Shown piece after piece: positions 32,935 to 42,297 of a stretch of DNA of 64,000 bases. Made by a program: the position numbers and the translations under genes. The DNA is from Maribellus comscasis (GTDB lineage: Bacteria; Bacteroidota; Bacteroidia; Bacteroidales; Prolixibacteraceae): the NCBI RefSeq assembly GCF_009762775.1, contig NZ_CP046401.1, positions 5,902,001 to 5,966,000 on the forward strand, read 5' to 3'. The stretch's first letter is position 1. Every line of letters begins with the position of its first letter. The notes beneath the pieces were generated by a model. The model did not search any database, had not been told where the DNA came from, and was given only the letters and a program-made list of their open reading frames with translations.

Positions 32935-34372
32935 TTTTAGTTCTCTTTTTATGGTAAAAGCATCCAATACCAGCCAATGCCAAAACGGGCGCAACAATAA
33001 TATTTGTCAGCGAAAGTATTTGCCAGTGCCAGTATTCGGCGTATGATATTCCAAGTGTAGCAACAATAAAAACAGAAGTGGTGGTCCACGGAACAAGACT
33101 TTCTATCATGGTGCCATAGTCTTCGAGCGACCTTGACAAAACTTTCCGTGGGATTTTTAAGCGGTCGTATTTGCTTATAAATGCATCGCCAACAACAAAA
33201 CTGGTTGCATACTGGTTGGAGGTCATTGCATTTGTGATTGCGGATGAAAACAGGGACGTGACAATCACTGTACTTCTTTTTTTTGCAAAACGGAAAATAC
33301 GTTCCACTATGGTTGTCATAGCGTTTATTTTATCAATGGTTCCGATGTATACAAAAACCAGTATCGAAATAATTATCGGCTCACTAAGTTCATATAAACC
33401 TCCGCGATTAAAAAGCTGATTGATGTTTTCCGGAACATTATTCATCCAGAAAGCCATTTTTGTATCAAAACCTTTGTAAATAACCTGAATTACATCTGAA
33501 AAACGAAAATTTTGAAAGATAAATGCGAGGATCACCGCTGTTACCGTTGATGTTAGCAAAACCGGAATTGTTGGTTTTTTGCGGATTGACCCGTATAAAA
33601 TGATAACTGGCGGAATTAGCAGGAGCCATGAAAAACTGAACATAGAGGCAATGGAATTTAAGGTAACTTCAACCTGCTCGGTAGTCCCCGAAAGATTTTC
33701 AGCAGGGAAAATAAATCCCATTACAAAAAAGCTTAAAATTGAAATAAAGGCCGACGGGAAGGTCGTAAACATCATGGAATGAATATGGTCGTACAGTTTT
33801 ACTTCAACGGCCAGAGCTGCAATATTAGTCGTATCGGAAAGCGGTGACATTTTATCGCCAAAGTATGCTCCGCCAATAATGGCCCCGGCGGTAATTCCCA
33901 AATGTGCATTTACAGTTAGGGCAATCCCCATTATAACCACGCCAATGGTGCCAATGGAACCCCACGATGTTCCGGTAACGGTTGAGAAAATGACCGGTAC
34001 CAGAAATGCAAGTACATATATGTAACGGATGTTGATAATTTTAATTCCGTAATACACAAGCATCGGAATAGTACCGCAAACAATCCAACTGCCAATAATC
34101 AGCCCGATTGCAAATAAAATAAAAAGGGTAGGGAGGGCTTTGGTTAGTTTTTTGATAATACTTGTTTGAATTTCTTCCCATGGAAAGCCAAGAAACCGGA
34201 GTTCTGTTACGGCAAAAACTGAAGCGGTCAGAAAAACAATTTCAAGTGGAAGCGCTTCCTGTTTTAAAAATACGGGGCGCATTATAAGTCCGTAAATAAT
34301 CAGCAGAAAAAGGAAGGCTACAGGTAGTAACGATTGAAAAAAAGTTATTTTTTGCTCCCTGATTTTGTTCAT
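32927..34372 (-). CDS. NhaC-family Na+/H+ antiporter
   Basis: A 481-residue inner-membrane protein with about twelve hydrophobic segments. Signatures include TGTSWGSIGTIGVV, GGAYFGDKMSPLSDTTNIAA and SNQYATSFVVGDAF, typical of NhaC-type antiporters. It could exchange sodium for protons, or an amino acid, since it is coupled to a trans-sulfuration enzyme gene. The gene has a free upstream region of about 170 bases. Confidence 0.88.
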   Translation of the reverse strand: MNKIREQKITFFQSLLPVAFLFLLIIYGLIMRPVFLKQEALPLEIVFLTASVFAVTELRFLGFPWEEIQTSIIKKLTKALPTLFILFAIGLIIGSWIVCGTIPMLVYYGIKIINIRYIYVLAFLVPVIFSTVTGTSWGSIGTIGVVIMGIALTVNAHLGITAGAIIGGAYFGDKMSPLSDTTNIAALAVEVKLYDHIHSMMFTTFPSAFISILSFFVMGFIFPAENLSGTTEQVEVTLNSIASMFSFSWLLLIPPVIILYGSIRKKPTIPVLLTSTVTAVILAFIFQNFRFSDVIQVIYKGFDTKMAFWMNNVPENINQLFNRGGLYELSEPIIISILVFVYIGTIDKINAMTTIVERIFRFAKKRSTVIVTSLFSSAITNAMTSNQYATSFVVGDAFISKYDRLKIPRKVLSRSLEDYGTMIESLVPWTTTSVFIVATLGISYAEYWHWQILSLTNIIVAPVLALAGIGCFYHKKRTKNE

Positions 34373-34545
34373 TTGCTGGTTTCAAAATTATATGGTTGTG
34401 CTAAAATAACTGACTCAAAAAGATATTCTTCTGGAAAAGGATAAAAAATTACAAAAAGGAATCTATAAATTAATAAAGGGTTGGGCTCACTCCCGGTTTT
34501 TTTGTTTTAAAAGTGTACAAGGGGATGTAATAATGAATAAATAAG

Positions 34546-36885
34546 TTACTTCAGTTTTTTGTTAGGCTCTGGTCCCATTAGCAAATGAAGTTCCCCTCCT
34601 TTTGTAATTTCACTGTGGAGAAGATACATACGATTTAACGGATTTCCGTTTAATGTAACTGACTGCACATAAATATTTTTCTTGCTATTGTTTTCGGTTG
34701 ATATTTTGAAGTTTTTTCCCTGGTAATACTGATTGTCGAGTGAAATATTTATTTCGTCAAAAACAGGGCTTCCAATTAAATAAACCGGATCTTCAGTTGT
34801 ACCGCCATCGAGTTGAAACAATCCAATTTTCATCAAAACGGCAAGTGTGCCCATTAATCCCTGGTCTTCATCGCCGTTGTAGCCAACAAATGGCGAAACG
34901 CCAGTGTAAACAGAATCGATTACCGCACGACTCCATTTTTGAGTAAGCCAGGGAACACCGATTGTATTAAAAATAAAAGCAGTTTGCATTGATGGCTGGT
35001 TGCCATAATTTATCGGAATACGTCGGGCCTGTTCCAGCGTTTCGTCAGCGTGTTTTTTTCCCGAAGTAAAACCATGCGCCTGAGCGATTGTAAATTCGTT
35101 GTTCAGCTTATTTGCCATTGCTTCTTCTCCTCCCATCAGTTCGGCCAGTCCTTTAAAATCCTGTGGCACATACCAGGTCATCTGGGCTGCGTTTGATTCA
35201 ACAAATCCGTCGTTTTGATATTGATACGGATCGTAAGGTGTCTTCCAGCTTCCGTCAATACCTTTTGGACGAATAAAACCGTAGCTTGTATCAAATAAAT
35301 TTTTCCAGTTGTTCGAGCGCTTTAAAAAGGTTTTGTAATCCTCTGTTTTTCCCAGCTTTTTTGCAAGTTGTGCGAGGGTCCAGTCCTGGAATGCATATTC
35401 CATTGTCATGCCGGCTCCATCCTTATGAAAACCCTCAATGTGAGGTTTGCGTGGAAAGGGAACATAACCTTTCTCGATGTATTCTTCGATTCCACCGCCT
35501 TCCGATGTATTATGTTCATAACCGGCTTTTCCCATAATTCCTCCGGGCATATGGTTTTTTTTCAATCCTTCGTATGCCAGGTTGATGTCAAAATCGTGAA
35601 TTCCTTTCATCCATGTACTTACAACAAATGGCGTTGTAGATGCACCAACCATTACATAGGTATAGTTTCCACCGGATGGACCACGTGGGATTAATCCACC
35701 ATCGTTGTAATACAACAACATTGAGTTACAGAAATCGCCGGCAACTTTTGGATAAACCAATGGCCAAAGGGTATTTATTGTCCACTGCGCTCCCCAAAAA
35801 GCATCAAAGTTATGATGGTTAAATTTTGGTGTTCCGTTTTTATCACGCGGAATTTGTTTGATTTTTCTTTCCGGGCCAGTGAAGTCAGAGTATGCGCCAC
35901 TGGCATCGCTGATAATACGCCGGCCTTGTAATCCATGCCACAAATCGGTGTAAAATCTGATTCTTTCGTTTTGAGTTCCGCCGCTTACTTCAATTTTACT
36001 CAGCCAGCTATTCCATTCTTCTTTTGAATCGGCAACAACCTGCTCGAAATCCCAGTGGTTTAACTCAGCCTGAATATTTTTTTTGGCTTCTTCAGCATTG
36101 GTGTATGAGATTCCCACTTTCATTAAAACAGGTTTGTTTGTTTTGTTTTCAAAAGTTATTAAAGCGCCTGTTTCTGCTCCTTCAACTCCTTTGCTGTTTT
36201 CATTTGTATTTGTGCCTTCCCAGGTAATCAGGTTTTTTACCTTGGTGTCCAACTCGATATAGAAGAAAACAGGAGTGGGGTTGGGTCTCCGGCGGGTAGC
36301 ATCATTCACAACATAACCCGAAAATTCGCGATTGTTTACTTTTTCAATTTTTCCTTTGGTTAAATCACACGGGCCGTTTGGACCGGTAAGTTTTACAATA
36401 ATTCCTTTTTGATCCTGATTTTCATACGTGTATTTATGAAATCCGACGCGTGTGGTAGAGGTGAGCTCCGCTTTAATTTTGTACCTGTCGAGCTCAACTT
36501 TATGATAGCCTGGTGCAACCACTTCTTTTTCATGAGAAAAAGCAGAGAAATAGTTATTTTTTAAATCTTGCGCTGAGCCGTTCACCGGTAATACAGAAAC
36601 AGCTGAGAGCTGCCAGGCATGTACGTGACTAAATCCTTTGATTTCATTTGTATTATAACGGTATCCGCTTCCCCAGGCACCGCCCAGTTCGTTGTCGGGA
36701 CTTAAGTTTACCAATCCGAAAGGACGGCAGGCCGAAGAAAAGAAGAACCATCGGGAATTGGCAGCATCGAGATGCGGATAGACCAGATCCACCGGTTTTT
36801 CCTGCGCCAGACTAAAAATTACTGAAATGGAAAAAAAGAGAAAAAATGCAATTTTTTTATGATTGAGAAATGTTGACTTGTCCAT
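34546..36885 (-). CDS. GH92 alpha-mannosidase, secreted
   Basis: A 779-residue exo-mannosidase with a signal peptide (FFLFFSISVIFSLAQ). The N-terminal beta domain includes DLVYPHLDAANSRWFFFSS and SACRPFGLVNLSPDN. The C-terminal (alpha/alpha)6 domain includes FHKDGAGMTMEYAFQDWTLA, PFVGYNGDEDQGLMG and GSPVFDEI, the family's calcium and catalytic regions. GH92 enzymes trim mannose from eukaryotic or fungal-type N-glycans in a calcium-dependent way. It is not within a recognisable polysaccharide utilisation locus here. Confidence 0.93.
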   Translation of the reverse strand: MDKSTFLNHKKIAFFLFFSISVIFSLAQEKPVDLVYPHLDAANSRWFFFSSACRPFGLVNLSPDNELGGAWGSGYRYNTNEIKGFSHVHAWQLSAVSVLPVNGSAQDLKNNYFSAFSHEKEVVAPGYHKVELDRYKIKAELTSTTRVGFHKYTYENQDQKGIIVKLTGPNGPCDLTKGKIEKVNNREFSGYVVNDATRRRPNPTPVFFYIELDTKVKNLITWEGTNTNENSKGVEGAETGALITFENKTNKPVLMKVGISYTNAEEAKKNIQAELNHWDFEQVVADSKEEWNSWLSKIEVSGGTQNERIRFYTDLWHGLQGRRIISDASGAYSDFTGPERKIKQIPRDKNGTPKFNHHNFDAFWGAQWTINTLWPLVYPKVAGDFCNSMLLYYNDGGLIPRGPSGGNYTYVMVGASTTPFVVSTWMKGIHDFDINLAYEGLKKNHMPGGIMGKAGYEHNTSEGGGIEEYIEKGYVPFPRKPHIEGFHKDGAGMTMEYAFQDWTLAQLAKKLGKTEDYKTFLKRSNNWKNLFDTSYGFIRPKGIDGSWKTPYDPYQYQNDGFVESNAAQMTWYVPQDFKGLAELMGGEEAMANKLNNEFTIAQAHGFTSGKKHADETLEQARRIPINYGNQPSMQTAFIFNTIGVPWLTQKWSRAVIDSVYTGVSPFVGYNGDEDQGLMGTLAVLMKIGLFQLDGGTTEDPVYLIGSPVFDEINISLDNQYYQGKNFKISTENNSKKNIYVQSVTLNGNPLNRMYLLHSEITKGGELHLLMGPEPNKKLK

Positions 36886-36979
36886 TTTTTTAAGTTGGTT
36901 TATGTTTTACGATTTCAGCGTAAAAATAATAGAGGAAGGTTATGAAACAAAGGATTTATTATAAAGTGTTTAAGTTTTT

Positions 36980-37336
36980 TCAGATATCTTCTTTTTTTAC
37001 CAAAAGATATCGATTGCTATCCAGTTTAAGGTAGCCCTGATCGTAACAAAAAAAATAGACCTTTCCGTTGCGCGTTTTGTAATAATGTGTGTGGTAGTTG
37101 AAATTGAAGTTTTCTTTTTCAAGTTTTTTTGATGGGATAGTGGTTTTGTTTTCCGTATTCAGATCTTTTAGAATGGAATGGTTCGTTCGTAAAATACGGT
37201 TAATTTTTCGAATGTATTTGGAAGATTTCCCTAACTTTTTGTTGTTGTATGCATTTCGGCACAGGTCGTTACAAAATTTCTGATCGGCGCGGCCTCTTAG
37301 AGGTTCTCCGCATTCAAGACATTTTCGCTCTTCCAT
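36980..37336 (-). CDS. Small Zn-ribbon protein of unknown function
   Basis: A 118-residue protein with one zinc ribbon at the N-terminus, CLECGEPL then FCNDLCRNAYN, similar to the DUF2116-type ribbon. The remainder is basic, with a Tyr/Phe-rich C-terminal strand region (FNYHTHYYK, KVYFFCYD). I prefer the ATG at 37336. A frame to 37447 would overlap the preceding gene by ATGA but adds 37 residues with no homology signal. Possible nucleic-acid binding; no firm role. Confidence 0.65.
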   Translation of the reverse strand: MEERKCLECGEPLRGRADQKFCNDLCRNAYNNKKLGKSSKYIRKINRILRTNHSILKDLNTENKTTIPSKKLEKENFNFNYHTHYYKTRNGKVYFFCYDQGYLKLDSNRYLLVKKEDI

Positions 37337-37443
37337 AACTTTTTTGTTTTTTCGTTTCGGTATCGGTTTCGTTTTTCTCCCGGTGTCAAATTCAAATACA
37401 ACATTCCGCTTTATTGCTGATGCCGAATGGCAATTCTTGAAAT

Positions 37444-38046
37444 TCATTCAAATTTCATTTCAAAAATCAGGTAATGTTCAATTCCAAATTCTTTTCCCCA
37501 GCTATACACATCTTTCCCGCTGCTATCCACGGCACACCACATTTTCCATCCGTCTTTTTCGTAAGGCAAAATGTATGCAAAAGCAGGAAATTCTTGGCCA
37601 ATTTTAATATCCATTTTTGTTCCGATATCTCTTAATGAGTAATCGTATGAATCTGTTGCTTCAAACAACCTGACGTTTCCAAATTGCGGGAATCGAAAAA
37701 AAACTTTTAGTTTATCGGAGTTCATCTTTTTAGCAGTTACTTTAAATGCTAAAGTGTCGGACTGTATAGGAAATAACCCACCTTTTTTTGCCGTATTGAT
37801 TAGCGTGTCTGTTTTGCTTACCTGCCCATCCCACAATTCTTTAACCACCAGGCTGAAGAATTTTCCTTTAAGTTCTTTGCCCGTAACTTTTACCTTGAAA
37901 TAGTCTATATTTTCAAATGTTAATATATCCTGTAATTCCGGATTTTCAGAACAGTATTCAGTTGTCATTTTTATTTCGGTTTCTGACCCTGTTTGGCCGT
38001 AAACAATAAGCGGGAAAAAGGATAAGATTAAAATCAAATTTTTCAT
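37444..38046 (-). CDS. Secreted protein of unknown function
   Basis: A 200-residue protein with a signal peptide (LILILSFFPLIVYGQ). The mature part is beta-rich with alternating hydrophobic strands and no cysteine-rich or catalytic motif that I recognise. It ends where the small Zn-ribbon protein may start, so the two are likely cotranscribed. No confident function. Confidence 0.7.
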   Translation of the reverse strand: MKNLILILSFFPLIVYGQTGSETEIKMTTEYCSENPELQDILTFENIDYFKVKVTGKELKGKFFSLVVKELWDGQVSKTDTLINTAKKGGLFPIQSDTLAFKVTAKKMNSDKLKVFFRFPQFGNVRLFEATDSYDYSLRDIGTKMDIKIGQEFPAFAYILPYEKDGWKMWCAVDSSGKDVYSWGKEFGIEHYLIFEMKFE

Positions 38047-38376
38047 AGTTGTTGTTTTAATTCTGTCAATGGTAACGGATTTAAAAACGTTTCATTAGCA
38101 ATTATATTTTTGTTGTGTTTATCCGAAGTATTTTGTTTTTTACCTTAGATCAAATTTGCCAAACTCTGTTTATTTTGGCTCAGATTTGCTTCTGAAGACC
38201 TCAATTTTGTTTCAAAGTCGCTTGATTAAGTTTCTAATATACAAAAATATATCCGTTTGTAGTCGTTTGCAAACGTTTATTGTCGAATACAAACATTTAA
38301 ATTCCGAATAATCTTATGAAGCCATTTTAGCTTTGAACTACAATTTCGTTTTTAATAACATTTAAAATTTAAAATC
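38047..38376. other. 330-base intergenic region between divergent genes
   Basis: It holds the promoter of the ssb-type gene and the operator-like palindrome at 38255-38294. No ORF, tRNA or terminator is seen. Confidence 0.5.
38255..38294. promoter_or_regulatory. Nested palindromes upstream of ssb
   Basis: A perfect 12-bp palindrome CGTTTGCAAACG (38264-38275) is flanked by an inverted pair GTTTGTA (38255-38261) and TACAAAC (38288-38294). It is about 80-120 bases upstream of the ssb start and looks like a repressor site. No LexA-type consensus is recognisable. Confidence 0.55.
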
Positions 38377-38718
38377 ATGAACGTCTTAAGAAACAGCGTC
38401 AGGCTTATCGGTAATCTGGGTGACGATCCCAAAGTAAGAAAGTTGGACAGCGGAAAAACAGTTGCTAATTTTTCTATAGCAACCAACGAAATTTATCGGG
38501 ACCAAAACGGAACCAAACAGTCGGAAACTACCTGGCACAGATTGGTTGCATGGGGTAAACAAGCCGACATCGTTGAGAACTATGTGAAAAAAGGATCGGA
38601 AGTCGCGATTGAGGGGAAACTTACCAACCGTTCGTATGACAATAAAAACGGTGAGAAGCAATATGTTACAGAAGTGCTGGTAAACTCGATATTGTTGCTC
38701 GACAAACACAAAGCTTAG
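38377..38718 (+). CDS. ssb: Single-stranded DNA-binding protein, short form
   Basis: A 113-residue OB-fold protein: VRLIGNLGDDPKVRKLDSG, FSIATNEIY and TTWHRLVAWGKQADI cover one complete SSB domain. It ends LLLDKHKA and lacks the flexible linker and acidic tail by which housekeeping SSBs recruit repair proteins. It is therefore probably an accessory SSB rather than the replication protein. It has its own promoter region and a strong terminator, so it is monocistronic. Confidence 0.93.
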   Translation: MNVLRNSVRLIGNLGDDPKVRKLDSGKTVANFSIATNEIYRDQNGTKQSETTWHRLVAWGKQADIVENYVKKGSEVAIEGKLTNRSYDNKNGEKQYVTEVLVNSILLLDKHKA

Positions 38719-38756
38719 TATTCTACCCCCTTAAAACTTCTTATCTTCAAACAAAA

Positions 38757-38788
38757 GGCCGGTTGGATCTTTCCAACCGGCCTGGTTA
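38757..38788 (+). terminator. Intrinsic terminator after ssb
   Basis: GGCCGGTTGGA (38757-38767) pairs perfectly with TCCAACCGGCC (38772-38782) across a TCTT loop, followed by TGGTTATTTT. Confidence 0.85.
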
Positions 38789-38815
38789 TTTTGTTTTCAG
38801 AAGTTTATCTTTATT

Positions 38816-40222
38816 TTAAGGGTTATAGCCCAGAATATTAAACATGTCATCCACGGTTTGTTCGGTTCGGTAAACGTAATCAACAAAATTACCGGTTTCA
38901 TCCCGATCGATAATCACGTGTTGTGGCGACGGAATTAAACAGTGTTTTATTCCACCGTAGCCACTTATGGAATCCTGGTAAGCACCAGTGTGAAAAAATC
39001 CAAGATACAGCGGTTCCTTTTCGCGCCCGGAATACCGGGGCAGCATGATTTGCTGATTTAAATCTTCGGAGTTATAATAATCAGAGTGATCGCAACTAAT
39101 TCCGCCAATGTTTACCCGCGTGTATTCATTATCCCATTTGTTAACAGGGAGTAAAATAAATTTCTCAAATATTGACCATGCATCCGGAATGGTATTCATC
39201 AAACTATTGTCGATAATGTACCAAAGTTCAGCGTCGTTCTGCTGCTTTTGTTCCAAAACCGAAAAAATAGTGGCACCACTTTCACCAACGGTATATTTCC
39301 CAAATTCGGTGTAAATGTCGGGCTCTTTGATGCTTTCATTATTACACATTTCCTTTATATTTTTAACAATTTCACGAATCATATATTCGTAATCATACTC
39401 AAACCCCAGGTGATTACGAATGGGAAAACCACCACCTAAATTGATGTTGACTAATGTGGGACATTCTTTTTTTAACTCAATATAGGTTTTCATCGACTTC
39501 TGGAATTCGCCCCAATAATAAAGTGTGTCTTTAATTCCTGAATCAACAAAAAAATGGAGCATGGTTAATTCCACATTTTCCTTGTCTTTTATCTGGTTCC
39601 TGTAAAATTCAAGAATATCGGATGCTCTTATTCCAAGTCGCGATGTATAATAAGCGCTTTGTGGCTCTTCATCGATGGCTTTACGGATTCCGATTTTGAT
39701 TTTTTTCTTTCCTGCCATCGAAAGAATTTTCTTTAGCTCGTTTTTATTGTCGAGAATGATTGTCGAATCAGTAAACCCCATATCCTGCAAGGATATTATT
39801 TTGCGGATGTATTCATCGGTTTTATAGCCGTTGTGAACCAGTTTTACAGTATTTTCGAGCTCACCTTTTTTAAAAAGATTAATGATTAAATCAATATCAA
39901 ACGACGATGAGGTTTCAAGATTGACATCGTATTGCAGCGCTTTACTAATTACATGGTGAAAGTGACAGGTTTTGGTACAGTAACAATAATTGTATGTTCC
40001 CTGGTAATTTTCGGCCTTTATTGCCCGTCGGAACAGGTTCCTGGCCTTCTTTATCTGATCCCCGATACGTGGCAAATACATCAGCCTGAACGGGGTACCA
40101 TATTTCTGGATTAGATACTTTAGCGAAACGCCATAAAAAGTCAGATAGCCATCCTGAAGGTCGAAGCCTTCCTGTGGAAAGTAGTAGGATTGCTCAATTA
40201 AATCATTGTACGTATTCTTCAT
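38816..40222 (-). CDS. Arginine decarboxylase-like PLP enzyme (group IV), short form
   Basis: A 468-residue enzyme with an alanine-racemase-fold barrel. The PLP lysine is in YCYCTKTCHF, the phosphate loop is NLGGGFPI, and the barrel-bottom motif is EFGKYTVGESG in place of EPGR. The dimer-site motif is CDHSDYY in place of CESxD, and FHTGAYQ is conserved. It is much shorter than biosynthetic SpeA (about 630-660), as in many Bacteroidota members. It would make agmatine for polyamines, but the motif changes leave ornithine, lysine or carboxynorspermidine-type substrates possible. Confidence 0.78.
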   Translation of the reverse strand: MKNTYNDLIEQSYYFPQEGFDLQDGYLTFYGVSLKYLIQKYGTPFRLMYLPRIGDQIKKARNLFRRAIKAENYQGTYNYCYCTKTCHFHHVISKALQYDVNLETSSSFDIDLIINLFKKGELENTVKLVHNGYKTDEYIRKIISLQDMGFTDSTIILDNKNELKKILSMAGKKKIKIGIRKAIDEEPQSAYYTSRLGIRASDILEFYRNQIKDKENVELTMLHFFVDSGIKDTLYYWGEFQKSMKTYIELKKECPTLVNINLGGGFPIRNHLGFEYDYEYMIREIVKNIKEMCNNESIKEPDIYTEFGKYTVGESGATIFSVLEQKQQNDAELWYIIDNSLMNTIPDAWSIFEKFILLPVNKWDNEYTRVNIGGISCDHSDYYNSEDLNQQIMLPRYSGREKEPLYLGFFHTGAYQDSISGYGGIKHCLIPSPQHVIIDRDETGNFVDYVYRTEQTVDDMFNILGYNP

Positions 40223-40375
40223 TATTCAAAACCCACATAAATTATTTTTTATTTTGTTGGGTTCAAATTAATGATCTTTTTTTTAAAAAGTAAAACAATA
40301 GGATGCCGAAATTGAATGAAAAAACAGATTTTTTGATTTTTACACAGATAGAAGTTTCAATAAAACGAAATTGAG

Positions 40376-41542
40376 TTAAAAAGCCCACTTTAACCGGGCA
40401 AAAATAAATTTTCCGTAATCGCCGTATTCCGTGTCAGAATCGCCCGTAAATAATTGACCTGTCAGCATTAGCTCCCAATTGTTTGCCAGGGAATAAGTTA
40501 ACGAAGGACTAATGTAAGAAGACTCGTCAGAAGGATTTAACATTCCCGAGAAATTGGCAGAAAATAACGGAGTTACCGGGTAGGACATCTGTGCAAAGAT
40601 ATTGTATTTGGCCAGTGACAACATTTTTGCTGATAGATTGAGATCGAAGATTTCTCGCCCTCCGGCTTTTCCTTTTGTCCCGTTGCTGCTAAAAAGAATT
40701 CCGGAGTGGAGGTACAAACTGTTTTTCATGGTGTAATCTCCCGAGACAGATGCAACAAATGCCTCCTCGCTTCCGTTGTTGTTTGCTCGGGGAATAAACC
40801 ATGATGCTTCGCCGCGAAAACCTCCGCCTTTTATATCGCCTGCCCAGCCTCCGCCAATTACAAAATCTTTTCCTGCCCAGCCTCCCAGAAACTGGAAGTC
40901 GTAGCTGAATTTTGAAAATCGATACATACCGGCTATTGATGTTTTATCAGCGTTTTTACCAATTTTATACACCAGTTCAGCAGAAGAAGTAACCCCTGTA
41001 TAGTATTGTATTTTTACTGCGTCGGTACCGGGACGTTCTTCATAGTCAAAATCGAAATAGGAGAAAGAGTTAAAAATATCATTTGGATTCCATACAAGAT
41101 TTACCCCCCAGTTTATACGCTGTCTGCCGGCAGTGATACTCCAGTTTCCCGACGAGTAATTGAGCCACGCGCGGTCGATAATTGAGTGTATAAACCAACC
41201 ATCGCCTGACGCAATTACTTCCGATAAGTCAAAATACCCGCGATCGACATCAATGCTTGTCTCATAAACCGGAAATTCCCGAATCATTTGCCCGAAAAAT
41301 ACCCGGTTTCTGGTTTCAATGGCAAACGTAAGCTCGTTGTTGGCATACCATCTGAAATTTAAGCGGTTGTGAATAATGTTTGTTGAAAGATGGTCAGCTT
41401 CAATTCCCGGAATTTGTATCTCCGGTTTGTAAAACATAAAAAGATCTTTTACATAACCGTTTAATGTAATATTTTGAAGTTGAGCACCTGATACAAAAGG
41501 GAACAAAAGAATGATGAACAAAATTTGAATCCTGGTTTTCAT
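40376..41542 (-). CDS. Outer-membrane beta-barrel protein of the LolA/FtsX/CAP operon
   Basis: A 388-residue secreted barrel: signal peptide (FIILLFPFVSGAQ), strand-rich body (WFIHSIIDRAWLNYSSGNWSI, GRQRINWGVNL) and a terminal LKWAF. The GRQRINWG and NPNDIFN segments resemble DUF1302-like barrels. It is the last gene of an operon with a LolA-like protein, two FtsX permeases, a LolD-like ATPase and a CAP-domain protein, and may be the outer-membrane exit of that pathway. Confidence 0.72.
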   Translation of the reverse strand: MKTRIQILFIILLFPFVSGAQLQNITLNGYVKDLFMFYKPEIQIPGIEADHLSTNIIHNRLNFRWYANNELTFAIETRNRVFFGQMIREFPVYETSIDVDRGYFDLSEVIASGDGWFIHSIIDRAWLNYSSGNWSITAGRQRINWGVNLVWNPNDIFNSFSYFDFDYEERPGTDAVKIQYYTGVTSSAELVYKIGKNADKTSIAGMYRFSKFSYDFQFLGGWAGKDFVIGGGWAGDIKGGGFRGEASWFIPRANNNGSEEAFVASVSGDYTMKNSLYLHSGILFSSNGTKGKAGGREIFDLNLSAKMLSLAKYNIFAQMSYPVTPLFSANFSGMLNPSDESSYISPSLTYSLANNWELMLTGQLFTGDSDTEYGDYGKFIFARLKWAF

Positions 41543-41608
41543 TTTTTATTTTTTGCCCGTTTCGTTCAACGGCATCTGCCTTTTAACTTTAGTCACGTTG
41601 ATTTTTTA

Positions 41609-42295
41609 TTACTTCTCAACGAAAGCTCCTGCAAAATCCATTACACTCATTATTCCGTATTCCGGATGATTGCCGGTAGCCACACCAACTTCATTAAAAT
41701 CAGGATGAAGAAAGGTTTTCCGGTGTCCGCGATCATACACTCCGTCGTCGATTAAAAGGTAGATAACGATCTGTTGTGCTGTGATTCCACCATATGCGAT
41801 ATTTTCAGCAATTCGTACTTTCCACTGGCCGTAACGTTCAATTCTTGTTTTTGCATTTGAACGATCACTTCCGCTGTGGCCGGTTCTTCCGGTACGAGAC
41901 TGATCTTTTACATGATCGTCTGCAGCCTTTGTAAGGCCGCGGCTTGGATAAACCAAAGAAAGCGGACCTTGTTTTCTTAAATCACGAACACATTCGTTTA
42001 ATGCACGAACGCCTTCTCTCGTACGCAAAGGCTTATCTCCCGGATAATACAACATATTTCGCTGATAATTTTTTGATAATGGAGCAATATAATCGTTGGC
42101 ATATTTTGCCGGATTTGAACGAAGCTTGTTAATTTCAAATATGATTTCTTTTTCGAGAGGTGATAGATAATTTGTACTGGCAGCGGTGTTTAAATTGCTG
42201 TCCCAATTATTTGTTGTTGTGGAAAAATCTTCTTCCGAAGAAAAAAAATTTAACGGAAATCCGGCCAACCACAAAATCATCATCACTAGTTTCAT
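41609..42295 (-). CDS. CAP/SCP-domain protein, secreted
   Basis: A 228-residue protein with an N-terminal hydrophobic signal (LVMMILWLAGFPLNFF). The CAP domain (about 50-228) includes EKEIIFEINKLRSNP, the first His in RTGHSGSDRSN, the Glu in IAENIAYG and the second His in DRGHRKTFLHPDF. Bacterial CAP proteins are mostly of unknown function; some bind metals or lipids. It starts 2 bases after the ATPase gene, so it belongs to the operon, an unusual partner for a LolD/FtsX transporter. Confidence 0.85.
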   Translation of the reverse strand: MKLVMMILWLAGFPLNFFSSEEDFSTTTNNWDSNLNTAASTNYLSPLEKEIIFEINKLRSNPAKYANDYIAPLSKNYQRNMLYYPGDKPLRTREGVRALNECVRDLRKQGPLSLVYPSRGLTKAADDHVKDQSRTGRTGHSGSDRSNAKTRIERYGQWKVRIAENIAYGGITAQQIVIYLLIDDGVYDRGHRKTFLHPDFNEVGVATGNHPEYGIMSVMDFAGAFVEK

Positions 42296-42297
42296 AT

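Noticed and set aside
32935..32997. Upstream extension of the trans-sulfuration enzyme
   Set aside because: It lies wholly inside the NhaC gene; the coupled ATG at 32934 gives the normal N-terminus.
37337..37447. Longer start for the Zn-ribbon protein
   Set aside because: The ATGA overlap is attractive, but the extra 37 residues look unstructured; the start remains open and I kept the shorter form.
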